Source of the DNA: Rhodospirillaceae bacterium
GTDB taxonomy: Bacteria; Pseudomonadota; Alphaproteobacteria; UBA9219
Direction: 5' to 3'
NCBI GenBank assembly: GCA_003486725.1
Contig: DNGD01000092.1
Span: 1-12,037, forward strand
DNA: 12,037 bases
Each line of letters starts with the position of its first letter. Positions within the stretch are counted from its first letter, which is position 1. Shown here piece after piece: positions 7,501-12,037 of this stretch. The position numbers were made by a program, and so were the translations under genes. The notes beneath the pieces are model-generated. The model was given only the letters and a program-made list of their open reading frames with translations, was not told where the DNA came from and did not search any database.

Positions 7501-10500
7501 ACGATGTTCCTCGGCGCCAATGCCACGAACACCTCTCCCTCGCGCAGTGACGACATTACGACCGGTTTGTTCTCTGCCACGGCCAGCACGGTTTCCATCG
7601 GAACCGCAGGAGTCCAGCGTCTGATCGTCACCGCGACGGGCAGCGTCGGCGTCGGCACCGCGACGCCCGCGCAGGCGTTGGAGATCAGCGGTTATATCAA
7701 TCTTACCGCCATCACGCATGCTTATCGCATTGCCAACGTCAAGGTACTGCATCAACCGGCGAGTGATACGACATCGATCGGCGTAGGGTCGGGATCATTG
7801 GCCGCGCAAACGGCGTCGAACCTTAATAATACGGCGATGGGCTATCAGGCGCTGACCACCAACCAGACGGGAGCCTATAGCACGGCCATCGGAACCCAAG
7901 CGCTGATGACGACGACGACCGGCTATAACACGGCTGTCGGCTATCGGGCTTTGTACGGGACAACAACGGGCATCTATAACACCGCCGTTGGTATGCAGGC
8001 GTTGCAGGGCAACACCGTGGGCGTCCACAATGTCGGCCTTGGCTATTACACACTGTTTGCCAACACAAGCGGAAGCTACAACACCGCCATCGGCAACCAT
8101 GCCTTGCGCAATACGACCGGCGGTTACAATACGGGCGTGGGCTATATGTCGCTCTATGCGAACACGAGCGGAGCAAACAACACGGCGATAGGATATGAGG
8201 TCGGTAAAACGACGCTCTCCACCGGCGCGCGCAATATTCTGATCGGCACCTCCTCATTGGTGGACACGCCAGCCGCCGGAACCAACGATTGGCTGAATAT
8301 CGGCAACACGATTTATGGCAATTTGAGTACGGGCCATGTCAGCATCGGGACAGGCGCCACGGGCGCGACCTATCCTTTGACCGTCGCCAAGCCAACGGCG
8401 CCGAATGATACTGCTATCCGCGTCGTTGATCTTCAAGGTGGCGCGGATGTGACTCTGGGGCCAATGCATTTGGCTTTGGGCGTGATCCCTTCCGCTGTTG
8501 CCGGAAATCGGTATGCATTTATCGGCGGTGGCGATGATATTGGTATGCGACCCTTGATTTTGAACACAAACGGGACGGGACAATACGGTACTGTCGGGAT
8601 CGGCGCAGCGACTGTGACGGCGGGAACATCGCTGGATATTTCGGCTCGGACGGACTCGATCATCGTGCCAAAGGGAACGATTGTCCAGCGCCCCACGGGT
8701 GTTGAAGGCATGATGCGCTACAACACCGAGACCGCAAGCGTCGAGTTCTATCAGGGAAGCACGCCGGACTGGGTCTCTCTGGCGGCTTCGGCGACGGCGG
8801 GATCAACGATCTACCTCGGCCCGGATGTTACCCACACGTCACCCTCGCGTAGTGTTGATGTGACGACAGGCCTCTTCAGCGATGTTGCAGCAACGGTCAA
8901 AACCGCCATTTCCGGCATCGAGCGCTTGATGGTCTCGGCAACAGGCATCAGCGTAAACGGCAACGTGAATGTTGCCACGCTTACGAACCATTACTTGATT
9001 GCTGGCACCAAGGTCTTGCATCAACCCGCGAGCGACACAACGTCGATCGGCTTGGGTGGTGGCTCTCTGGCGGCGCAGACGGCGACGAACCTTTATAACA
9101 CTGCGCTGGGTGGCGAATCGTTGACCTCCAACACCGGTGCAAACAACACGGCGGTCGGATTTACCGCTCTTTGGATGAACACGACAGGCACCGATAACAC
9201 GGCTTCAGGGCGATCCGCACTGGGCTGGAGTATGACGGGTGATCACAATACCGCCGTGGGCTCCAGCGCCATGCTTGGTGCCACCGCTACCGCCAATCGG
9301 TTGACCGGAAGCAGTAATACGGCTGTCGGTTCTGGTGCCTTGATCGCCGTTCAAACAACGGCAAATGCAAACACGGCGCTGGGTCGTCAGGCGGGGTATG
9401 CGCTTACCACGGGCGCGAGCAACCTTATCCTTGGCTATCAGGTCGGCTCGACGATGCTTGCGACAGGCAGCAGCAACATCCTGATCGGCACCAGCAATCT
9501 GGTGGATACCGCGACGGCGGGACAAAACAACTGGCTGAATATCGGCAATACGATCTATGGTAATCTGACAACCGGCAGTATCGCGCTCGGCGCGGCGGCG
9601 GTGACGGCGGGCGCATCGCTCGATATCTCGGCGCGGACAGACTCGATCATCGTGCCAAAGGGAACGATTGTACAGCGCCCCACAGGCGTTCCCGGCATGG
9701 TGCGGTACAACACCGAGACGGCGGCACTTGAAGTGTATCAAGGCAGCACGCCGGATTGGGTGGTGTTTGGTGCAACGGCAAGCAATGTTGGCACCTTGGG
9801 CACCTCGACCGCGACGGCCAGCCCGTATCGTACGGGTGAAGTTAATACCGGTCTGTTTAGTCCCGCCTCGGGTGTGGTGAGCGTGACCTCGTTGGGCACC
9901 GAGCGCCTACGCGTTGGTGCAAACGGCGCGGTGACGGTTGGTGCGGGCGCGGCCAGAGACGGTGTCGTCCTTGACCTCGTTGCTGGCACCGGCACGGCGC
10001 TGTCGTCCATGATCCTGCCGCAGGATACTCTTGAAAATCGTCCTACAGCGGGCATCGCGGGTATGCTGCGCTACAACACCTCCAACAACACCTTCGAAGG
10101 CTTTAACGGCACCGAATGGATAACGCTCAGCCCCACCACCGGCAGTATTATCGGCGAAGTGAAGGTTTGGCCGACTGAAACCGTGCCTGCCGGCTATCTG
10201 GAATGCCGAGGTCAGGCCGTGGACAGAGTGGCTTACGCTGATCTGTTCGCGGTGATCGGCACGACCTATGGTGTGGGCGACGGCTCCACGACCTTTAACC
10301 TGCCGGATTATCGCGGCGAGTTCCTGCGTGGCTGGGCCCATGGCACGACAAACGATCCGGATAAGGCGACGCGCACCAACAGCGGCGGCGGCGTCACGGG
10401 TGATCATGTCGGCACGAAACAAACGAGTGCGCTTGCGACGCATACCAATAGTGTCGATCCACCCGTCGCGTCATCGGATGTTGTGGCCGCACATGGTCAT

Positions 10501-12037
10501 ACGGTTGATCCGCCCGTGACGGCTGCGGTCGCGGCGGAGGCACACACCCATGCGGTTGATCCGCCCGTGACGGAGGCGGTCGCGGCCGCGGCGCACGTCC
10601 ATTCGGTTAACCCGCCCAGCACATCAGTCGTTGAGGCAGCCGCGCACACTCATTCGATTGATCCGCCCAGCACGGGAACAAACACGACGGGTGCCCATAC
10701 GCATACGTTGAACGGTGGCGTCACCATATCCGGCAGCTCGTTGGCAACAAGTGGAAGCAGAGGGGATACATCGGGCGTCGCAAATTCTGCCGGTAATCAT
10801 GCCCACGCCGTCGATATTGCGGCGTTTAACAGCGTCAGCGGCGGCGGCCATGGTCATACCGTCGATATTGCGGCATTCGACAGCGTAAGCGGTGGTGGGC
10901 ATGGCCACAATGTCGATATTCTCTCCTTTACCAGCAGCGGCGGCGGTGGTCATGGCCATAACGTGGACATCGCTTCCTTTGCCAGCGGCAATGCGGGTGG
11001 CCATGGCCACACCACGGATATCGCGGCCTTCAACAGCACCTATACAGGAAGCACCGAAACGCGCGCCCGTAACGTCAATGTGATGTTCATCATCAAGTAT
11101 CAGGAAGACGCGGCGGCGGCGGGTGGCGGCGGCACCTTGTCACCGCAAAACTTCTCGATCGCGGGCGATGCTGTTGCCTCGCCGGTCAGCTTTGACGGCA
11201 CCGCGCCCGTTGAGCTGTTTGCCACGGTTAGTAAAATTCAGGGCTATACAGTTGCCGACACCGAGCCAACGAATGGTCAAGCTCTTGTTTGGAACACCGC
11301 CAGCAGCCAGTGGGAACCAGGGACAGCCAGCGGTGCCAGCTTCTTTGGCGCGAACGCTTCGAATACCGCGCCCTCACGCAGCGATGACGTGACGACGGGT
11401 CTCTTCAGCAGCACGGCTTCGGTTATTCAAACCGCGATCGCGGGGACCGAGCGCCTGCGCGTCACGGCGACAGGGATCAGCGCAACCGGAAACGTCAATG
11501 TGGCCGCGATCACCAATTACTATGCGATTGCCGCGACCAAGATTTTATATCAACCCGCCAGTGATGCGGCCAGTATCGCCCTTGGCACGAATGCGGGGGC
11601 GTCGATTGCCTCTGGAACGAACAATACGGTTCTTGGTAGTGGCGTGGCCAGCACGACCTTGGAGAGCGGCAGCAACAACATTTTGATCGGCACAAGCAAC
11701 GCGGTGGATACGCCATCGACGAATACGTCGAACTGGTTGAACATCGGCAACACGATCTATGGCGATCTAAGCACGGGCAGCATCGCGATCGGTGCAGCGG
11801 CGGTGACAGACGAGGTCGCTCTGGATATGTCGGCCCGCACGGATTCGATGATCGTGCCAAAGGGTCTTGACGCGGGACGCCCCGCCTCGCCGGTTACCGG
11901 CATGATCCGCTACAACACGACGTCGGACACACTAGAAGTCTATCAGGGCACCACGCCGGATTGGGTCGCTTTGGGTGCAGGCGGCGGTAGCGGAACGAGT
12001 GAACTCGGTGCCTCGACGGCGACGGCCAGTCCCTACC
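1543..12037 (+). CDS. Giant mosaic fibre protein: pseudopilin-like head, tail-fibre/beta-roll rod, internal phage tail collar domain (3' end beyond window)
   Basis: At least 3,498 codons without a stop. Order by residue: charged leader 1-44; hydrophobic segment 46-67 following Gly45-Phe46; extracytoplasmic head to about 235 with Cys110, 122, 181 and 212, DPWG (172-175) and YYIYC (177-181); 22/28-residue repeats 317-482; a GGTSAVSASAALDNLFG tail-fibre motif; GIGTEEPEEKLHI and FVIRRYNDAG...ALTIDRATG motifs near 628-710; six NTAxGxxAL beta-roll modules (807-1033, 1179-1400, 1566-1792, 2069-2261, 2492-2675, 3335-3409); repeated TGLFS...TERL and GMVRYNT units; a collar domain from 2867. The 1543 ATG is preferred over 1444 because GGGGA precedes it and no ribosome binding site precedes 1444; the frame is closed by TGA at 1411. 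The role is inferred as a trimeric surface adhesin anchored through the inner membrane or a pilus-like fibre. Residue 5 after the putative cleavage is Pro rather than Glu, so prepilin processing is uncertain. Confidence 0.9.
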   Translation, partial: MADSIEPKQTEKGRLCLIKKRNKSVCAQNGQNESPHIRENYSRAGFAIAPILYLLTLAGVAGGVLFSSYSQVLRGNINVTNANTTKNDIAAAVTTLSATAVMGDDAETLCPPGSSDVVGGTCEAVPQKMTLFADVPVADAAKLPIDYTIADDTGNPAEVGVFAAAAGVKQLDPWGHYYIYCRWQKKNIPAEVAQPAMAIISAGANATLETECGDATPQGDDQINVITVGTAINRAAVWQQTATGAVYGSPDTKIIVSPEGVITAWGLVINAPGTIEAQTLIVDTATFDHLNLTNPLPVESGGTAAITATGARINLGSGAVGDAVFVAATATAGRNALGGTALGQYLFATTTLIADTASAVRLDLLGASAVGNSLFVAGTAADARTVLGATAMGDYLFSSSAYVAATASDVRTTLLGAGAVGDAVFMSASTDTALTALGGTAVGKGVFTAATATAARTTLGGGAVGSPLFTAPDQPTAWSILGLVGGTGTLDVSISGSVDASQITGTLPIEHGGTSAVSASAALDNLFGNDSVPSTALNLGRIADGSIPSAKMTSVVTAGIYNRVEVDDAGRVIDGSLIVIDNDKITDGVGDYIIASATDGGRLIFSTASAVRMVLDSIGNLGIGTEEPEEKLHIFGGNARISGPSDGFRELQFATSTSAKRWVVAADDETETGSGDSGSDFVIRRYNDAGTVPTTALTIDRATGNALFAGSVAATGGFLGYFTGTFDGTYIGTISGAVLLGADSTHANPQRTGDMTTGFFSDAAAQVSAAISGTERLRITATGITAFGGIDTGAITNAYYLGGTKILHQPASDTTSIGVGGGTLAAQTATNLGNIALGLDALYTNQTGGGNTAIGYRALYYTTTRINTAVGYQALENNTEGTGNVSVGTSALRANTTGGLNTALGLYSLYTNQTGSYNTAVGWRALFYAATGSNTAVGSAALHETTTGTFNAALGVDALRLNTTGSRNTAVGTGAGYSNVSGTNNTIMGYEVARTTLTTGSNNILIGTSSLVDTATAGQSNHLNIGNTIYGDLGAGAVSIGSPTLTPGTSLDLSARTDSLRIPYGTTAQQPAGQEGMVRYNEDIDSIEVYQGDPASWFPLVSSATAGTTMDLGPDATHASPSRPDDITTGLYSATASTVSTAISGTERLIVTTTGTTTTGIVNLAAITDHFAIATVRVLHQPASDATSIGVGNGTFTTHTAAGLGSTAVGYQTLQTNTIGGIGAGAKNTAIGYQALLLNTGSGSAAGSYNNAIGNTALGTNTATGINTGSYNNAIGSGAMNTNTGNGMAAGSYNNAIGAGAMYVNEGAAPGAGSYNNAIGFRALYKNTGAGNTVIGSYALGKTTATYTGSNNVALGYAVGSTTLVSGSSNILIGTSAAVDTPAAGTNEWLNIGNTIYGDLSKRSIALGAGALSAVTTGAVLDMGGATGVALSSMILPKDIEANRPTVPVVGMVRYNTTSNSVEFYQGGTPGWYSLAATTTAGSNTYLGADATHNSPSRSDDITTGLFSDTASTVSIATAGTQRLIVTATGSVGIGTITPAQALEVSGDINLSAITNAYHIANIKVLHQPASDTTSIGVGSETLSAQTATNLHNTAVGYRSLYNNQTGAHNTAVGHEALFSTTTDSNSALGYQALRSTTAGTRNVGIGYMALYTNQGGNYNTAMGYQALYYTTTGYNTAVGYRALYNTTTSVGNVAMGFSALLNNVTGSNNAAFGYGALLNNASGSGNVAQGSYALYANTSGSNNTAVGFEVGRTTLATGSNNILIGTSSLVDTATAGQSNHLNIGNTIFGDLGAGTVGIGSGTINPGVSLDISSRTDAMLIPKGTALQPPAGIPGMVRYNTDIDSIEVYQGAPAGWFTLTSSTTAGSTMYLGADATHNTPSRSDDVTTGLFSATATTVSIATAGAERVRVDANGKVKLGAGAVTAGVALDMASHTDSMLLPKGTVVQRPAGIVGMVRYNTETASVEFYQGSTPGWYSLGTTATAGSTMFLGANATNTSPSRSDDITTGLFSATASTVSIGTAGVQRLIVTATGSVGVGTATPAQALEISGYINLTAITHAYRIANVKVLHQPASDTTSIGVGSGSLAAQTASNLNNTAMGYQALTTNQTGAYSTAIGTQALMTTTTGYNTAVGYRALYGTTTGIYNTAVGMQALQGNTVGVHNVGLGYYTLFANTSGSYNTAIGNHALRNTTGGYNTGVGYMSLYANTSGANNTAIGYEVGKTTLSTGARNILIGTSSLVDTPAAGTNDWLNIGNTIYGNLSTGHVSIGTGATGATYPLTVAKPTAPNDTAIRVVDLQGGADVTLGPMHLALGVIPSAVAGNRYAFIGGGDDIGMRPLILNTNGTGQYGTVGIGAATVTAGTSLDISARTDSIIVPKGTIVQRPTGVEGMMRYNTETASVEFYQGSTPDWVSLAASATAGSTIYLGPDVTHTSPSRSVDVTTGLFSDVAATVKTAISGIERLMVSATGISVNGNVNVATLTNHYLIAGTKVLHQPASDTTSIGLGGGSLAAQTATNLYNTALGGESLTSNTGANNTAVGFTALWMNTTGTDNTASGRSALGWSMTGDHNTAVGSSAMLGATATANRLTGSSNTAVGSGALIAVQTTANANTALGRQAGYALTTGASNLILGYQVGSTMLATGSSNILIGTSNLVDTATAGQNNWLNIGNTIYGNLTTGSIALGAAAVTAGASLDISARTDSIIVPKGTIVQRPTGVPGMVRYNTETAALEVYQGSTPDWVVFGATASNVGTLGTSTATASPYRTGEVNTGLFSPASGVVSVTSLGTERLRVGANGAVTVGAGAARDGVVLDLVAGTGTALSSMILPQDTLENRPTAGIAGMLRYNTSNNTFEGFNGTEWITLSPTTGSIIGEVKVWPTETVPAGYLECRGQAVDRVAYADLFAVIGTTYGVGDGSTTFNLPDYRGEFLRGWAHGTTNDPDKATRTNSGGGVTGDHVGTKQTSALATHTNSVDPPVASSDVVAAHGHTVDPPVTAAVAAEAHTHAVDPPVTEAVAAAAHVHSVNPPSTSVVEAAAHTHSIDPPSTGTNTTGAHTHTLNGGVTISGSSLATSGSRGDTSGVANSAGNHAHAVDIAAFNSVSGGGHGHTVDIAAFDSVSGGGHGHNVDILSFTSSGGGGHGHNVDIASFASGNAGGHGHTTDIAAFNSTYTGSTETRARNVNVMFIIKYQEDAAAAGGGGTLSPQNFSIAGDAVASPVSFDGTAPVELFATVSKIQGYTVADTEPTNGQALVWNTASSQWEPGTASGASFFGANASNTAPSRSDDVTTGLFSSTASVIQTAIAGTERLRVTATGISATGNVNVAAITNYYAIAATKILYQPASDAASIALGTNAGASIASGTNNTVLGSGVASTTLESGSNNILIGTSNAVDTPSTNTSNWLNIGNTIYGDLSTGSIAIGAAAVTDEVALDMSARTDSMIVPKGLDAGRPASPVTGMIRYNTTSDTLEVYQGTTPDWVALGAGGGSGTSELGASTATASPY
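1675..2220 (+). other. Pseudopilin-like N-terminal domain of the giant protein (GspG-like)
   Basis: Residues 45-226. A Gly-Phe junction after a basic leader (Lys20, Lys21, Arg22 and Arg43 among others) is followed by about 22 hydrophobic residues, FAIAPILYLLTLAGVAGGVL. After roughly 105 residues comes DPWG-H-YYIYC, matching the DPWGNPYxY motif of the major pseudopilin GspG. Then comes MAIISAGAN...GDDQINVI, which aligns in order and spacing with the YSLGADG...ADI calcium-loop region of GspG. Four Cys residues could form two disulfides. Against canonical pilin processing: Pro at position 5 of the putative mature chain, and a leader of about 45 residues. It may be a divergent minor pilin fold kept as an anchor. 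Confidence 0.55.
2491..2988 (+). repeat. Seven imperfect 22/28-residue repeats, tail-fibre shaft
   Basis: Residues 317-482. Each unit has the form GxAVGDxLFxxxTAxxARxxLG. Lengths are 22, 28, 22, 28, 22, 22 and 22 residues; the longer units carry a six-residue insert after the Phe (for example ATTTLI). The motif is related to the GGTGATTAAGARTNLG segments common in phage tail fibres, and one such segment, ESGGTAAITATGARINLG, directly precedes the array. Probably an elongated trimeric shaft. Confidence 0.7.
3961..4641 (+). repeat. Beta-roll head module 1 (10 repeats plus cap)
   Basis: Residues 807-1033. It opens with LHQPASDTTSIGVG, runs through ten units of 16-18 residues with the pattern NTAxGxxALxxxTTGxx, and closes with the cap NILIGTSSLVDTA...LNIGNTIYGDL. 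The repeat matches YadA-like trimeric beta-roll heads as found in bacterial tail-fibre-domain proteins. Confidence 0.8.
5077..5742 (+). repeat. Beta-roll head module 2 (with 22-residue variant repeats)
   Basis: Residues 1179-1400, with the same opening and cap as module 1. About eight units, but the central ones are 22 residues long instead of 17, with Gly/Ala-rich extensions such as GSAAGSYN and GMAAGSYN. These would form longer loops protruding from the roll. Confidence 0.75.
5281..5501 (+). repeat. Four 66-bp tandem DNA repeats inside head module 2
   Basis: The core GG(C/T)(A/T)(G/C)(T/C)TATAACAACGCGAT recurs at 5281, 5347, 5413 and 5479, exactly 66 bases apart. The codons differ only at wobble-like positions within the core, while the interval between cores is diverged. 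This indicates expansion by slippage or unequal recombination followed by drift of the loop. Confidence 0.85.
6238..6918 (+). repeat. Beta-roll head module 3 (10 repeats plus cap)
   Basis: Residues 1566-1792, 227 residues, identical in length to module 1. The cap segments of the two are close at DNA level: CTGGTGGATACGGCGACGGC and the following 15 bases are identical, which suggests duplication or gene conversion. Confidence 0.8.
7141..7497 (+). repeat. Module unit lacking a beta-roll head
   Basis: Between head modules 3 and 4 there is an extra copy of the linker cassette: TGLFSATA...GAERVRV, then LDMASHTDSMLLPKG, GMVRYNTE (ATG at 7405) and FYQGSTPGWYSL, with no LHQPAS or NTAxG section. It reads as a module from which the head was lost, or a linker duplicated without it. 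Confidence 0.65.
7747..8325 (+). repeat. Beta-roll head module 4 (8 repeats plus cap)
   Basis: Residues 2069-2261, with the same opening (LHQPASDTTSIGVG) and cap (NILIGTSSLVDTPAAG, LNIGNTIYGNL) as the others. Units are 16-18 residues, two fewer than in modules 1 and 3. Confidence 0.8.
8341..8620 (+). other. Unique insert after head module 4
   Basis: Residues 2267-2359 contain YPLTVAKPTAPNDTAIRVVD and an otherwise unrepeated, more hydrophobic stretch (LALGVIPSAVAGNRYAFIGG) before the usual linker resumes. No counterpart follows the other heads. It resembles a small globular domain of the kind found between tail-fibre shafts; I cannot name a family. Confidence 0.45.
9016..9567 (+). repeat. Beta-roll head module 5 (about 7 repeats plus cap)
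   Basis: Residues 2492-2675. It has the same opening and cap but more irregular units, one with a longer loop (GATATANRLTGSS). The linker that follows shares about 32 identical bases with the one after module 4 (GACTCGATCATCGTGCCAAA onward, near 8653 and 9641). Confidence 0.75.
10141..10344 (+). other. Phage tail collar domain within the giant protein
   Basis: Residues 2867-2934: GEVKVWPTETVPAGYLECRG, then AYADLFAVIGTTYGVGDGST, TFNLPDYRGEFLRGW. This is the complete PF07484 signature, including the P-x-GYLxC-x-G and F-NLPDYRGEFLRGW elements. The matching C-terminal strand, ETRARNVNVMFIIKY, lies at about 11056-11100. In phages this domain sits at the distal tip of short tail fibres. Here it is internal, with further fibre modules after it. 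Confidence 0.88.
10441..11010 (+). repeat. His-x-His array on an exact 51-bp lattice in the collar insertion
   Basis: HxH pairs begin at 10492, 10543, 10594, 10645, 10696, 10798, 10849, 10900, 10951 and 11002, every 51 bases, with a degenerate HTN at 10441 and a TSG at the vacant lattice point 10747. Two repeat families share the register: AAHxHxVDPPVTxxVA in the first half and GHGHxVDIAAFxSxSGG in the second. HxH motifs of trimeric phage fibre tips (T4 gp37) coordinate metal ions along the axis, so ten metal sites per trimer are plausible. Confidence 0.88.
11545..11769 (+). repeat. Beta-roll head module 6, contracted
   Basis: Residues 3335-3409. It opens with LYQPASDAASIALG but has only one or two NTxLG units before the cap NILIGTSNAVDTP...LNIGNTIYGDL. 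It is the shortest of the six and lies after the collar domain. Confidence 0.75.

Larger units (their letters stand above)
4771..11949 (+). repeat. Eight dispersed GMVRYNT...YQG linker modules
   Basis: The Met codon of GM(V/M/L/I)RYN occurs at 4771, 5896, 7048, 7405, 8710, 9697, 10063 and 11902. Each copy is preceded by a version of LDISARTDSIIVPKG...QRP and followed by E(V/F)YQGxTPxW. The pattern is common in tail-fibre-domain proteins near chaperone-type C-termini. Here it serves as a repeated joint between heads. Confidence 0.8.

Noticed and set aside
10441..11010. CRISPR-like array because of the exact 51-bp periodicity.
   Set aside because: The units are in frame with a coding sequence, have no unique spacers, and match HxH repeats of collar-type fibre tips.
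1828..11860. Many minus-strand and off-frame ORFs of 60-190 codons across the giant gene, for example 9205-9741 and 9907-10443 on the minus strand.
   Set aside because: They are shadows of the long plus-strand frame in GC-rich repetitive DNA. They repeat with the modules, have Arg/Cys-rich or Ala/Val-rich random compositions and no ribosome binding sites.
1543..12037. Prophage tail-fibre gene.
   Set aside because: The gene has an N-terminal membrane and pseudopilin-like region, its left neighbours are housekeeping genes, and no phage structural, lysis or integration gene is visible. The right side is unseen, so this is not fully excluded.

Overview
The window looks like a chromosomal segment of an alphaproteobacterium. 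The support is a PF09361-type phasin with a TGC-N3-GCA palindrome downstream of its promoter, a penicillin-binding D-Ala-D-Ala carboxypeptidase, and GC-rich coding sequence with more AT-rich spacers. A predatory or Micavibrio-like lineage is possible, but that is a guess from the adhesin type. No integrase, transposase, capsid gene or tRNA is visible, so nothing marks this as a prophage.

Layout. Positions 1-380 (minus strand) hold the N-terminal third or so of a peptidase S11 family carboxypeptidase that runs off the left edge. A 242-base divergent spacer carries a good sigma70-type promoter, a palindromic candidate operator and a strong ribosome binding site for the phasin at 629-1027, which ends in a textbook intrinsic terminator. 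The spacer from 1028 to 1542 holds no convincing large gene. It does contain what looks like a free-standing small RNA gene (promoter 1122-1151, folded body, terminator 1230-1263), some AT-rich direct repeats, a doubtful 70-codon ORF, and a long inverted repeat centred on the start codon of the next gene.

From 1543 to the right edge there is a single open reading frame of at least 3,498 codons, still open at 12037. It encodes a giant mosaic fibre protein. Its N-terminus has a hydrophobic segment preceded by Gly-Phe and then a DPWG-x-YYIY / SAGAN...GDDQINVI region resembling type II secretion major pseudopilins (GspG). After that comes a rod built from phage tail-fibre modules: 22/28-residue repeats, six YadA-like NTAxGxxAL beta-roll heads, eight copies of a GMVRYNT...YQG module, and an internal phage tail collar domain. 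The collar domain carries a His-x-His array on an exact 17-residue lattice. The last part starts another module and is cut by the window.

Inferred function: a membrane- or pilus-anchored trimeric surface fibre. The architecture is analogous to shufflon PilV tip adhesins (pilin-like head plus exchangeable tail-fibre part) and to the chimeric tail-fibre adhesins described in Bdellovibrio. The small RNA and the start-codon hairpin upstream would be natural points of control over such an expensive protein, but this is inference.
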